Below, in pieces: positions 18,801-26,794 of a DNA stretch of 64,000 nucleotides; the first letter of the stretch is position 1; every line of letters begins with the position of its first letter. Where the stretch lies: NCBI RefSeq assembly GCF_007858475.1, contig NZ_VIGX01000019.1, positions 1 to 64,000 on the forward strand, in the 5' to 3' direction. Both the position numbers and the translations under genes were made by a program. The notes under the pieces were generated by a model, which searched no databases, was not told the origin of the DNA, and worked only from the letters and a program-made list of their open reading frames with translations. Origin of the DNA: Tsukamurella conjunctivitidis. GTDB lineage: Bacteria; Actinomycetota; Actinomycetes; Mycobacteriales; Mycobacteriaceae.

Positions 18801-20326
18801 ACGCGCGGCCGCAGCTCGCCGAAGTCCTCCGCGGGGTAGCGGCCGGAGATCAGGTCGAGCACGGCCTCGTACGCCGAATCCGGCAGTGCCGCATAGGGAT
18901 GGGCGCGGCGCACCAGGGCGAGCCAGTCGTGCACATCGAGTTGATCCATGGCCGCGGCGGCGATGGTCTGCTGGGCCAGCACGTCGAGCGGATTGCGGGG
19001 CACCACCAGCTTCTCGATCGCGCCCTCGCGCATGCGCTGCACGGTGACGGTGCTGTGCAGCAGGTCGGTGCGGTGCTTCGGGAAGAAGACGCCGCGGCTG
19101 GGCTCGCCCACCTGGTGGCCGGCGCGGCCCACGCGCTGCAGCCCCGCGGCCACCGACGGCGGCGCCTCCACCTGGATCACCAGATCCACCGCGCCCATGT
19201 CGATCCCGAGCTCCAGGCTGGACGTGGCGACCACGCAGCGGAGCCGGCCCGACTTCAGGTCGTCCTCGATGATCGCGCGCTGCTCCTTGCTCACGGAGCC
19301 GTGATGCGCCCGCGCGAGCACGGCCTCCGCGCCGTGCGTCTGGCCGCTGGCCAACAGCTGAGCCGGGGCGCCGCCCGCGACGGCGGGGTTCGGCGGGCCG
19401 GAGTGCACTGCGGCCGCGAGCTCGTTGATCCGGGCGGTGAGCCGCTCCGCGAGCCGGCGGGAGTTGGCGAAGACGATGGTGGAGCGGTGCTGCTCGATCA
19501 GTTCGACGATCGACGACTCGACGTGCGGCCACAGTGACCCCTGCTGCACCGGCTCGTCGGGATCGTCGGACACCACGTCCAGCTCCGTCATGTCCGGCAC
19601 GGGCACCGTGACGGTGAGCTCGAACTCCTTCTGCGAGGGCGGGCGCACCACCGTGGCGGGGCGTGGCCCGCCCAGGAAGGCCGCGACCTCCGCCGCCGGT
19701 TCGACGGTGGCCGACAGCCCGATCCGCTGGGCCGGCTCGTCCAGCAGCTCGTCGAGCCGCTCGAGCGAGAGTGCCAGGTGCGTGCCGCGCTTGGTGCCGG
19801 CGACGGCGTGCACCTCGTCGACGATCACGGTGTGCACCTGCGCCAGGGTCTCGCGGGCCTGCGAGGTGAGCATGAGGAACAGCGACTCGGGCGTGGTGAT
19901 GAGGATGTCCGGCGGCGTGCGGACGAGTTGCCGCCGCTGCTGGGCGGGGGTATCGCCGGAGCGCACGCCGACGGTGACGGCGGGGGCCGGGTCGCCGCGC
20001 CGCTCGCGCACGCGGGCGATCCCGGCGAGCGGCGCGCGCAGGTTGCGCTCCACGTCGACCGCGAGGGCCTTGAGCGGGGAGACGTAGAGGACGGACGTGC
20101 CCCGCGGACCGTCGGAGTCCGACGGCGCGGGGCGGTCCGCGAGCCGGTCCAGGGCCCAGAGGAACGCCGAGAGCGTCTTGCCCGAGCCGGTGGGGGCGAC
20201 GACCAGGGTGTTGTTCCCCTGCGCGATCGAGCGCCAGGCGCCGGCCTGCGCCGCGGTGGGTGCGGTGAAGGACGCGGTGAACCATTCGGCGGTGGCGGGC
20301 GTGAACGCCCGGAGGGCGTCCGGCAT
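15857..20326 (-). CDS. lhr: ATP-dependent DNA helicase Lhr
   Basis: About 1489 aa, the length of the long actinobacterial Lhr DNA-repair helicases (3'-5' translocation). Superfamily 2 motifs: Walker A APTGSGKTLSAFLWALDRL, DEVH box VIVDEVHAVAGTKRG, motif III GLSATVEP, and motif VI LQRVGRAGHQVG in the second RecA lobe; then a winged-helix and Lhr-core module (~residues 500-850) and a long C-terminal domain. Start chosen at the ATG giving MPDALRAFTPATAEWF, where homologs begin; 20 further codons are open upstream. A very long open frame on the opposite strand is a GC-driven shadow. In mycobacteria lhr is induced by DNA damage; no SOS box is seen here. Confidence 0.95.
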   Translation of the reverse strand: MPDALRAFTPATAEWFTASFTAPTAAQAGAWRSIAQGNNTLVVAPTGSGKTLSAFLWALDRLADRPAPSDSDGPRGTSVLYVSPLKALAVDVERNLRAPLAGIARVRERRGDPAPAVTVGVRSGDTPAQQRRQLVRTPPDILITTPESLFLMLTSQARETLAQVHTVIVDEVHAVAGTKRGTHLALSLERLDELLDEPAQRIGLSATVEPAAEVAAFLGGPRPATVVRPPSQKEFELTVTVPVPDMTELDVVSDDPDEPVQQGSLWPHVESSIVELIEQHRSTIVFANSRRLAERLTARINELAAAVHSGPPNPAVAGGAPAQLLASGQTHGAEAVLARAHHGSVSKEQRAIIEDDLKSGRLRCVVATSSLELGIDMGAVDLVIQVEAPPSVAAGLQRVGRAGHQVGEPSRGVFFPKHRTDLLHSTVTVQRMREGAIEKLVVPRNPLDVLAQQTIAAAAMDQLDVHDWLALVRRAHPYAALPDSAYEAVLDLISGRYPAEDFGELRPRVVWDRDAGTLTGRPGAGRLAVTSGGAIPDRGLFGVFMVGEKASRVGELDEEMVYESRVGDVFALGATSWRIEEITHDRVLVSPAFGQPGRLPFWIGDTVGRPAELGRAIGRFTREFTALDGPAQRARAQAVGLGEWAGDNLVALLDEQQRATGVLPTDRTLVVERFRDELGDWRIALHSPLGMKVHAPWALAIGARLNATLGLSGAVTATDDGILVRLPDTDDTPPGAELFRFEPDEIDALVTDAVGSSALFASRFRECAARALLLPRRDPGKRAPLWQQRQRASQLLEVARGYPQFPIVLEAVRECLQDVYDVPELIAVHRALDSRSVRLAEVETPAPSPFAASLLFSYVGAFMYEGDAPLAERRAAVLSLDPAVLSQLLGRVELTELLDAEILQEIAAQVQRTAPGYRARTVEQVSDLIRELGPLTRAEIDERSDDAPTAVDELLAAGRVFEYGDGWIAAVEDAARLRDGLGVPLQPGIASAFTAAVPDPVGDLVARYARRHGPFTAAEVAARYGLGVAVVQRPLAELVAARRVIEGRFVPEGADAGVDGVPQFCETDVLRRIRQRSLARLRQDVEPVPERAYAEFLAGWHHLTAPLRGIDGVAAVVDQLAGVPIPASAWESVVLPQRVTDYSPAMLDELTGTGEVVWTGHGAIGAQDGWIAFHPADLAPLTLPPPGPLDTTDAHAAIEDVVRGGGAYFYRQLTGATPEALWDLVWAGRLTGDTFAPVRALLAGGRRATAHRTPRRAPRARFRVAVDQAPPMVAGRWSLPPAPAEASATEQSAALAEQLLERYGVVTRGAVMAEHVEGGFARIYRTLAAFEESGKARRGYFIERLGAAQFARGGTVDALRDAATALERAEQRGETSAFVLAATDPANPYGAALPWPDRGDDGARPGRKAGALVVLVDGALALFVERGGRTLLTFTDAPEPALAALASAAPRLGGLTVEKIDGAPALTSPLAGALTAAGFARTPKGLRVR

Positions 20327-20400
20327 GGGTTCATCATGGCTCAGACCACCGACACCGGGAGTGCCGCGGAGGTCGCACCGCGACACGCCAGTGGCTGTTG

Positions 20401-20429
20401 TTGTCTGTGTGACTCCTGTGATTCATGAT
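20401..20429 (+). promoter_or_regulatory. Promoter of the LGFP-protein gene
   Basis: TTGTCT (20401-20406) and CATGAT (20424-20429) with a 17-bp spacer form a consensus-like promoter in a local AT-rich pocket. The predicted start near 20436 leaves a short leader holding the ribosome site AAGGAG 6 bp before the ATG. This is one of the few genes in the window with both a canonical promoter and a canonical ribosome site. Confidence 0.55.
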
Positions 20430-20458
20430 GTTTGGAGGTACGGACCTAAGGAGCACGA

Positions 20459-21076
20459 ATGATCACGCACGTCTCGTCGAACAGCCACCGTCGCGCCTGG
20501 TTCCGGGGCGCCGTCGCCGCGGCGGCCGTCGCGGTGGGGATCAGCGGCGCCATGACCGCCGTCGCCAAGGCCGACCAGCAGGTGGGCCGCTTCCTCGTCA
20601 AGGGGCAGATCGAGGTCTCCTACTTCGCGACCGGCGGGGCCCCCACGTGGGGCGTACCCCTCATCCCCGAGAGCAACGCCGGGCGTGGTGGCAAGTTCCA
20701 GACGTTCAAGAACCAGGCCTCGTTCTACTGGCACCCCAGCGCCGACGGCGGCAATGCGCATCAGATCGGCGGCGCGATCCGCGCCAAGTGGGGGGAGAAC
20801 CGCTGGGAGAACGGCCCGCTCGGCTACCCGATCACCGATGAGCTGCAGTCCCGTGGCACCTTCAACGCCGTCACCGGCGCGATGAACGCCTTCCAGGGCG
20901 GCGTGATCTACTGGTCGCCCGCGTCCGGCGCGTGGCCGGTGTGGGGCGAGATCCTGGTGAAGTGGAGCGCCGACAAGCGCGAGTCCGGCAAGTACGGCTA
21001 CCCGACGGGGCCCGAGGTCCGTACCGGCAGCTCCTTCTCGCAGACCTTCCAGCGCGGCGTGATCACCTGGCCGTGA
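20459..21076 (+). CDS. Secreted LGFP-repeat cell-wall protein
   Basis: A 205-aa exported protein: basic N-terminus, hydrophobic core and an AxA-type cleavage site before DQQVG (about residue 38). The mature part holds LGFP-type repeats, seen as IGGAIRAKWGE ... GPLGYPITDE and WGEILVKWSAD ... GKYGYPTGPE, plus a degenerate earlier copy around GAPTWGVPLIPESN. LGFP repeats in corynebacterial mycolyltransferases and related proteins are thought to anchor proteins in the mycolate-arabinogalactan envelope. No catalytic domain accompanies them here. Monocistronic between lhr and mftM. Confidence 0.85.
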   Translation: MITHVSSNSHRRAWFRGAVAAAAVAVGISGAMTAVAKADQQVGRFLVKGQIEVSYFATGGAPTWGVPLIPESNAGRGGKFQTFKNQASFYWHPSADGGNAHQIGGAIRAKWGENRWENGPLGYPITDELQSRGTFNAVTGAMNAFQGGVIYWSPASGAWPVWGEILVKWSADKRESGKYGYPTGPEVRTGSSFSQTFQRGVITWP

Positions 21077-21086
21077 CGGCGGGGGC

Positions 21087-21108
21087 CACCCCTCCGACCG
21101 GATAGGCC
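21087..21108 (+). promoter_or_regulatory. Candidate MnoR-type site upstream of mftM
   Basis: Core CCGACCGGATAGG at 21094-21106. It aligns with the sites at 25271-25292 and 29257-29278 (14 and 15 of 22 positions identical). Its centre is 66 bp from the mftM ATG, which appears leaderless (TACGCT ends 6 bp before the ATG), so the site sits near -66. Confidence 0.45.
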
Positions 21109-21163
21109 GCGGCCCGTTCGTCGGCCCGGCGCGGGGCCGCGCGGGCGTTCCTACGCTCGGAGG

Positions 21164-21970
21164 ATGATCGATGTGCTCGCCCCGCAGCGGCCCGGAACCT
21201 GGTCGGAAGGAACGGTGACCGTCTCCCGTTCGGGCCGACCCGACGGTGCCCTCCTCGCCGTCGAGCGCGCCGGCGGGCGGGTGCACCTGCGGCACCGGCT
21301 CCGGCCCGAGCACCTGCGCGACTCCCTCGCGGCACGCCTCGCCGCGATCGCGGCACCCCCCACCGTCGACGAGTTCGAGCGACTCGTGGTCGGGGCCGTG
21401 CGCAGCACCGTCGACGTGCCGCACGAGGCCTGGCTGACGTACTACCGCAACTCCCTCGCCGACCTCGAATCCGGCTGCACCCCTTTCGCTCCCGTCCACG
21501 AGCGCGCTGAGGAGCTACTCGTGGGCGAGTCGTTGCTCGATCTCGGCTCCTGCTTCGGCTTCTTCGCGCTGCGCGCCGCCCGCCGCGGGTGGCGCGTCAC
21601 GGCCTCGGACCTGTGCCCCGGCACCATGGCGCTGCTCGCGCGGGTCGCGCCCGACCTGGGCGCACCGCTGCGCACCGTCGCCGGAGACGCGGCCGCGACC
21701 GGCCTGCCCGACGGTTACGCGGACACCGTCACCGCCCTGCACCTCCTCGAACACGTGCCGCCCGCGGCCGGGCGCGCGATCCTCGCCGAGGCGGTGCGGC
21801 TGACCCGTCGCCGGGTGATCGTCGCTGTGCCCTACGAGGACGAGCCCGACGCGCGGTACGGGCACGTGCGGACCTTCACGGCGACGACGCTGCGTGAGCT
21901 CGGCGCCGCGACCGGCCTCGCCTTCGCGGTCACCGAGCACCACGGCGGGTGGCTCGTGGTCGACCGGTGA
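21164..21970 (+). CDS. mftM: SAM-dependent methyltransferase, probable mycofactocin oligosaccharide methyltransferase
   Basis: A 268-aa class I methyltransferase. SAM-binding motif I is LLDLGSCFGFFALRAARRG, then VTASDLCPGTM and HLLEHVPPAAGR; a ~110-aa N-terminal region ending in DVPHEAWLTYYRNSLADLE is specific to a mycofactocin-linked subgroup as I recall it. MftM O-methylates the oligoglucose chain of mycofactocin. Context supports this: the MnoSR-like system follows tail-to-tail (6 bp), with NDMA-methanol dehydrogenase nearby, and in M. smegmatis mftM also lies by mnoRS. The core mftA-F genes are not in the window. Family assignment is likely, not certain. Confidence 0.72.
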   Translation: MIDVLAPQRPGTWSEGTVTVSRSGRPDGALLAVERAGGRVHLRHRLRPEHLRDSLAARLAAIAAPPTVDEFERLVVGAVRSTVDVPHEAWLTYYRNSLADLESGCTPFAPVHERAEELLVGESLLDLGSCFGFFALRAARRGWRVTASDLCPGTMALLARVAPDLGAPLRTVAGDAAATGLPDGYADTVTALHLLEHVPPAAGRAILAEAVRLTRRRVIVAVPYEDEPDARYGHVRTFTATTLRELGAATGLAFAVTEHHGGWLVVDR

Positions 21971-21976
21971 CGCCGC

Positions 21977-22636
21977 CTAGATGATCCCGCGCTTGCTGGC
22001 CTCGTACGCGGCCTCGGTGCGGCGGCTCACGCCCAGCTTGCGCAGCAGATTGCTCACGTGGAACTTCACGGTCGTGGGAGAGATGAACAGCTGCTCGCCG
22101 ATCCGGGTGTTGGAGTGGCCCTTCGCCAGCAGGCGCAGCACCTCCAGCTCGCGAGCGGTGAGCGTGTCGTCGGGCGCTCCACCCGCCAGCGTCCTCACCA
22201 CGGCGACCGCGGTGCGCGAGTCGAAGGCGCTCTGCCCCCGGGTCACCGAACGGATGGCGCTCACCAGCTCCGTGGTGTCCACGTCCTTGACGACGTAGCC
22301 GCGCGCGCCGGCCTGGACCGCCTCGACCACGAGCCGCTCGTCGAGGAAGGTCGTGAGCACGAGCAGCCCGATCTCCGGGTGCGCGGCCGTGAGATCCCGG
22401 CACAGGCTCAGGCCCTCCAGCTCCGAGCCGCCCGATAGCTTCAGGTCGATCACCATCACGTCGGGCCGCACGTGCTCCGCCACCGCGCGGGCCTCGGCGC
22501 GCGACACCGCCTCCCCCACGACTTCCAGATCGGGCTCGCGCTCCAGCACCGACCGCAGCCCTTGCCGCAGGATCGCGTGGTCGTCGACCAGCACCAGCCG
22601 CGACCGCTCCGCCGTCCGCTCCCGGGTCTCCGTCAC
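21977..22636 (-). CDS. mnoR: Response regulator, LuxR family (MnoR-like)
   Basis: A 219-aa regulator starting at a GTG with GGAGGAG just upstream; the GTGA overlaps the kinase stop by 4 bp. Receiver domain: VDDHAILRQGL, phospho-acceptor aspartate in VIDLKLSGGSELEG, lysine in YVVKDVDTTE. GerE helix-turn-helix at the C-terminus: LTARELEVLRLLAKGHSNTR and SPTTVKFHVSNLL. By position it matches MnoR of M. smegmatis, which with MnoS controls alcohol-oxidation genes. Three similar palindromic sites upstream of mftM, the adh operon and mno are its probable targets (inference). Confidence 0.85.
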   Translation of the reverse strand: MTETRERTAERSRLVLVDDHAILRQGLRSVLEREPDLEVVGEAVSRAEARAVAEHVRPDVMVIDLKLSGGSELEGLSLCRDLTAAHPEIGLLVLTTFLDERLVVEAVQAGARGYVVKDVDTTELVSAIRSVTRGQSAFDSRTAVAVVRTLAGGAPDDTLTARELEVLRLLAKGHSNTRIGEQLFISPTTVKFHVSNLLRKLGVSRRTEAAYEASKRGII

Positions 22637-23967
22637 GACTCCTCCTCCGCCGGTAGTGCCACCTGTACGCGGACCCCGCCGATCCGCGACCGCCGGATCG
22701 ACAGCCGCCCACCGCATTCGGCGGCGCGCGCCGCCATGTTCGCGAGCCCGCGACCGTGGCCGTCGAGATCGCGCTCCCGGCTGGCCGCGAGCGCGGTGCG
22801 CAGGGCGGCGGGATCGCCGGTGCCGTCGTCGTCGACGGCGAGCTCGACGACGTCCGGTCCGTAGCGCAGCGAGACCACAGCGCGGCTCGCGCCCGCGTGG
22901 ACCGCGACGTTGAAGAGGGCCTCGCCCGCGATCCGCAGCAGCGCGTGCTCGACGGCCGCGCGCAACTCCCGGGCCTCGCCGCGCACCCGGACCGAAACGG
23001 TCAGCTCGTCGGGCTCGTGCACCACGCCGAGGCGGCGCAGCATCTCGGGCAGCGCCGCGTCCTCGTGGTCGTGGCTGTTGCCCAGCGTGTAGATCGCGGC
23101 GCGCAGCTGCTCCACGCCGCGCCGCGTCATCTCCTTGGCGAGGTCGAGCCGCTCGGCGCGTTCGGCAGCCGGGATGTCGCTGCGGCACACCTCGATCTGC
23201 ATGCCCGCGGAGAGCACGGCCTGGGTGACGCTGTCGTGGAGTTCGCGGGCGATGCGGTGGCGCTCGTCGTCGAGGACGCGCTGCCGCTGGGCCACGCCGA
23301 GCTCGCGCTGCGTGCTGACGAGCTCGGCGTTGCGCACCGCGAGGTCGGCGGCGGTCCGGCGGGCCTGGGCGTGCGCCTGCTCCGACCGCGTCAGCAGCGT
23401 CGCGATGCCCTCGTACAGCGCCGCGTTGTGCAGTGCGACCGCGGTCTGGCTCGCCAGGATGCTCAGCACGGCGGCGTCGGTGCCGTCCAGCTCGCGTCCC
23501 TCGGGCACCCAGGCGGCGATCGCGCCGACCACGGCACCGTCGAGCACGAGGGGCACGAAGGCGTGCCGGCCCTCGAGCGACGTGCGGTCCGAGACCGTGG
23601 CGGGGTCCCGGATCCGTTCGAGGCAGTCGACCACCTCGTACGGGAGGGGCGGGCCGGTCACCCGGTCCACGAGGTAGGGGATGCCGTCCGGGCCGAGCAC
23701 GAGGCGCCGCATGCCCGCGGCTGTGAGGCGGCCGTCGGTGAGCGCGAAGACCACCCAGTCGGCACGCAGGTGCTCCCGCGCCACCTCCGCGACCGAGCAC
23801 ACCAGTGTCTCCGGCCCCTCGACGGTCCGCACCAGGGCGCCCGCGATGAGGTCCAGCGCGTGCAGGACGCGCTCCGCGCGCTCGACCGCTCCCCGGTACT
23901 GCGGGTAGTAGCTGCTCTTGCCCGACCGGAGCCCGGTGAGCGCGGCGAGGTCCGACTCGGCGGTCAC
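22633..23967 (-). CDS. mnoS: GAF-domain sensor histidine kinase (MnoS-like)
   Basis: A 444-aa soluble kinase without membrane segments. Residues ~40-190 form a GAF sensor domain (ending in FVPLVLDGAVVGAIAAWVPE and LASQTAVALHNAALYE); a coiled coil follows at ~195-245; the HisKA_3 histidine is in HRIARELHDSVTQAVLSAG; the HATPase has a short N-box region (AGEALFNVAVHA), LAVDDDGTG and GRGLANMAARA. Starts at GTG overlapping the alcohol dehydrogenase stop (GTGA), so adh-mnoS-mnoR is one translationally coupled unit. A cytosolic GAF domain suggests an intracellular signal such as a small alcohol, aldehyde or redox state; the ligand is unknown. Confidence 0.85.
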   Translation of the reverse strand: MTAESDLAALTGLRSGKSSYYPQYRGAVERAERVLHALDLIAGALVRTVEGPETLVCSVAEVAREHLRADWVVFALTDGRLTAAGMRRLVLGPDGIPYLVDRVTGPPLPYEVVDCLERIRDPATVSDRTSLEGRHAFVPLVLDGAVVGAIAAWVPEGRELDGTDAAVLSILASQTAVALHNAALYEGIATLLTRSEQAHAQARRTAADLAVRNAELVSTQRELGVAQRQRVLDDERHRIARELHDSVTQAVLSAGMQIEVCRSDIPAAERAERLDLAKEMTRRGVEQLRAAIYTLGNSHDHEDAALPEMLRRLGVVHEPDELTVSVRVRGEARELRAAVEHALLRIAGEALFNVAVHAGASRAVVSLRYGPDVVELAVDDDGTGDPAALRTALAASRERDLDGHGRGLANMAARAAECGGRLSIRRSRIGGVRVQVALPAEEES

Positions 23968-25190
23968 ATCGCCGCCCGGAACAGCTCGGTGATCTCGCCG
24001 ACCGTCGCGGCCCGCGGGTTCGTGGTCATGCACGAGTCCTCGAGGCTCTGCGCCGCCAGCCGGGGGAGGACGTCCTCGGGGACGCCCAGTTCCGACAGTC
24101 CCCGCGGGACGCCGACCTCCCGCGCCAGCTCCTCCACCCGGTCGGCCACGGCGGCGGCCGCCTCCACGGGCGGCGCGTGCTGCGCGTCGAGGCCCATCCC
24201 GGCGGCGATCGCCACGTAGGGCGCGGGGTCGGCGGCCGCGTTGAACCGCACGACGTGCGGCAACAGGATGCCGTTGATCACCCCGTGCGGCTTGTCCAAC
24301 AGCCCGCCCACCTGGTGGCTCATCGCGTGCGCGGCCCCGAGGATCGCGTTGGTGAAGGCCATCCCCGCCTCCAGGCTGGCCTGCGCCATCACCAGGCGGG
24401 CGGAGATGCTGCGGGGGTCCGCCATGCTGGCGGTGAGCGACTCGGAGACCAGGCCCACTGCCCGCAGCGCGTGGTGATCGGTGAGCGGGTTGTGGGCCAG
24501 TGAGACGTACGCCTCCACGCCGTGCGTGAGCGCGTCGAGGCCGCTCGCGGCGCCCAGCCACTCCGGCATCGTGGTCAGCAGCCGCGGGTCGATGACGGTG
24601 ACGTCGGGCACCAGGGCCCGGCCCAGGATGGTGACCTTGGTGGCCCGCTCGGTGTCGGTGACGATGCAGAACTGGGAGACGTCGGCGCCGGTGCCCGCGG
24701 TCGTGGGCACCATGACGGTCGGCGGGATGGGGCGGGTCACCCGGTCCACGCCCACATAGTCCAGGATTCCTCCGCCGTTGGTGGCGAGGATCGCCACGCC
24801 CTTCGCCGCGTCCATGACCGAGCCGCCGCCGATCCCGAGCACCACGTCGCAGCCGGCCTCGGCATATCGCTCGAAGGCCGCGGCGACCTCGTGGTCCTTC
24901 GGATTCGGCGTCACGGCGCTGAAGACCTCGGGCCGCAGGCAAGCGTCGCGCAGGTGCCCGAGGAGCTCGTCGACCCAGCCGGCCTCGATCAGCCCCGGGT
25001 CGGTCACCAGCAGTGGGCGGACCGCGCCGAGGCGGACCGCCGCGTGCGCGGCCTCGCCGAGGGAGTCGACGCCGAAGACGATCTCCGGGGCGTGGAACTT
25101 GACGGTCCGCGGCACCTCGCGCGAGACCAACGGCACCATCGCGGTGCGGTGATCGAGATCGTTCGCGGCGCGATCATCGAGGTGGGTCAC
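23964..25190 (-). CDS. Iron-containing alcohol dehydrogenase
   Basis: A 408-aa group III (iron-type) alcohol dehydrogenase. NAD-binding GIGGGSVMDAAKG and TTAGTGADVS; metal ligands expected from the Asp/His in SGLDALTHGVEAYVS, the His in AHAMSHQVGG and in DKPHGVINGILLPH. Start set at a GTG with GAGGAG 8 bp upstream; a TAACAT -10 (25227-25222) predicts a transcript starting near 25214. The M. smegmatis counterpart in the mno locus acts on 1,3-propanediol-type substrates. First gene of the adh-mnoS-mnoR operon, with a palindromic site centred about 67 bp upstream of the predicted transcript start. Confidence 0.9.
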   Translation of the reverse strand: MTHLDDRAANDLDHRTAMVPLVSREVPRTVKFHAPEIVFGVDSLGEAAHAAVRLGAVRPLLVTDPGLIEAGWVDELLGHLRDACLRPEVFSAVTPNPKDHEVAAAFERYAEAGCDVVLGIGGGSVMDAAKGVAILATNGGGILDYVGVDRVTRPIPPTVMVPTTAGTGADVSQFCIVTDTERATKVTILGRALVPDVTVIDPRLLTTMPEWLGAASGLDALTHGVEAYVSLAHNPLTDHHALRAVGLVSESLTASMADPRSISARLVMAQASLEAGMAFTNAILGAAHAMSHQVGGLLDKPHGVINGILLPHVVRFNAAADPAPYVAIAAGMGLDAQHAPPVEAAAAVADRVEELAREVGVPRGLSELGVPEDVLPRLAAQSLEDSCMTTNPRAATVGEITELFRAAM

Positions 25191-25270
25191 GGGGCTGCTC
25201 CTCACCGGATCGATGTGACCCATGTTACGTCAGCCCGGGAGGCCGGCGGCGGGCCGTTCGCAGGGGCGGG

Positions 25271-25292
25271 TACCTGCCCGATCGGGTAGGTA
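25271..25292. promoter_or_regulatory. 22-bp near-perfect palindrome upstream of adh-mnoS-mnoR
   Basis: Arms TACCT and AGGTA flank the 10-bp palindrome CCCGATCGGG, with one mismatched position on each side; 20 of 22 positions pair. It lies in the gap between the VWA gene stop and the adh promoter, centred about -67 from the predicted adh transcript start. It shares the core CCGRYCGGRTAGG with sites upstream of mftM and mno. Probable activator site for the LuxR-type regulator in the same operon. Confidence 0.65.
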
Positions 25293-25297
25293 GGCCG

Positions 25298-26794
25298 TCA
25301 GCGCAGCGCGTTCCCGAGCTCCGCCGCCCGCTCGATCAGCTGGTCCGCGTCGCGCGCCGTGACCACTGCGTCGCAGTGCTCGCGGTACGCGGGCATCGCG
25401 CACGTCGCCTGCGCCCAGTACCGCTCCGGCTCCGGTGTGATCCACGCCAGCCGGTGCACGCGTCGCCGCAGCTCCGCGAGGTCGCCGGCGCCGTCGGGCA
25501 GGCCGCCCGAGCGCCCGTCGCCGACGATGAGGACCGACGTGCGCCGGGTGAGGCCGGCGGGCGCCGCGAGGAGCTCCGCGAAGACCCGCCCGTAGTCGCT
25601 GGACGCCTCGAGGTCGATCTCCGGGTCGGCCAGGACCTGCGCGAGGGCGTCGTCGCCCGCGCCGGGCAGCAGGGCCTCGGTCACGTTCACGGGGCGGTCG
25701 ACGAAGCCGTAGACCTCGCACCGGGCGGTGCGCCGCCGGATCGACTGCGCGAGGCGCAGGACGAACGCGGTCACCGGGCGCACCGACAGCGAGACGTCCG
25801 CGAGGATCAGCAGGCGCAGCCGGTCGGGGCGGGGCACGCGGGTCGCGAGGCGGAACGGGACGCCGTCCGTGCGCTGCGCCGTCCGGGCGGTCGCGCGCAG
25901 GTCGAGCCGCCCGTGGCCGTGGTAGCGCACCCGCTCCCGCGGCGCCCCGCGCATGCGGCGCAGCACCTCGTGCACCGCGAGCTCCAGCTCGGCGTGGGGC
26001 CGCGATTCGACCTCGCCCGGCGGCCCGGGCGGGACCGGGCCCGCCGCGGCCAGGGCCTCGACGAAGGCGCTCAGCGCCGCCGCCAGCCGGTCGGCGGTGG
26101 CCTGCGTCAGCTCCTGCTCCGGCCCGGCGTCGGCGTACACCCGGCTCGGGTCGTGGCGGTCCAGCCACGCCAGGATCGCCGCCGGATCGTCCCAGCGCAG
26201 CGTGCCGGACGCGGCCATCGCGGCACCGTCGGACAGCGCCCCGACCTCGGCGGTCCCGGCCCGCGCCACGTCGAGGGTGTAGTTCACGCCGCGGCGACCC
26301 CCGTCCTCCCCGGAGACGGCGAGCTCGCCGTCCGCCGCCGACGTCACCGAGAAGTCGTCGTCGTCCTTGTGCGGGTTGAAGCCCTCCTCGGCCTCCGGGG
26401 TGTCCACGACGAGATCCCCGACCTCCGCCGCCCGCTCGTTGTAGTCGGCGTAGCGGCCCACCTCCCCGTCGGGATCGAGGACGAGGTCGTCGGGCAGGTC
26501 GCCCGTCAGCGCGGCGGGCGCCGGCGTCCGGTCCGGGGCGTCGACGGTGCCGGGGGCGGCGGCGAAGAGCTCGGCGAAGGCCGCATCGAACCCGGCGTCC
26601 TCGTGCGCGTACTTGACGCAGGTCGCGCGAAGCCCCGCGCCGAGCCGCGCCCGGTCGCGCGCCCCGTACAGCGCGAGCACGCGGCGCACCTCGATCACCT
26701 CGGCGGGGGAGGCGCCGACGCCGTGCGCGCGCAGCCGCGCGCCGAAGGCCGCGGCGACGACGTCGAGCAGGCCCGCCGTCTCAGTTGCCGCCAC
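25298..26794 (-). CDS. VWA-domain (CoxE-like) protein
   Basis: A 498-aa cytoplasmic protein with a von Willebrand A-like domain in the C-terminal 190 residues: degenerate MIDAS DVSLSV (DxSxS) within RLLILADVSLSVRPVTAF and a downstream VLIVGDGRS. The N-terminal 280 residues are acidic and Ala-rich. VWA proteins encoded with MoxR ATPases form two-part chaperones that insert cofactors or metals or remodel enzymes, as in CO dehydrogenase (CoxDE) and methanol dehydrogenase systems. It overlaps the MoxR gene by 14 bp, both downstream of mno, so maturation or repair of an alcohol dehydrogenase is the likely job (inference). Confidence 0.85.
   Translation of the reverse strand: MAATETAGLLDVVAAAFGARLRAHGVGASPAEVIEVRRVLALYGARDRARLGAGLRATCVKYAHEDAGFDAAFAELFAAAPGTVDAPDRTPAPAALTGDLPDDLVLDPDGEVGRYADYNERAAEVGDLVVDTPEAEEGFNPHKDDDDFSVTSAADGELAVSGEDGGRRGVNYTLDVARAGTAEVGALSDGAAMAASGTLRWDDPAAILAWLDRHDPSRVYADAGPEQELTQATADRLAAALSAFVEALAAAGPVPPGPPGEVESRPHAELELAVHEVLRRMRGAPRERVRYHGHGRLDLRATARTAQRTDGVPFRLATRVPRPDRLRLLILADVSLSVRPVTAFVLRLAQSIRRRTARCEVYGFVDRPVNVTEALLPGAGDDALAQVLADPEIDLEASSDYGRVFAELLAAPAGLTRRTSVLIVGDGRSGGLPDGAGDLAELRRRVHRLAWITPEPERYWAQATCAMPAYREHCDAVVTARDADQLIERAAELGNALR

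Noticed and set aside
15707-19537. 1276-codon open frame antisense to lhr on the plus strand
   Set aside because: High-GC shadow: repetitive Arg/Gly/Ala composition, no domain, and lhr motifs are intact on the other strand.
15857-20326. SOS box expected for lhr
   Set aside because: No matching sequence seen just upstream of the lhr start; regulation left open.
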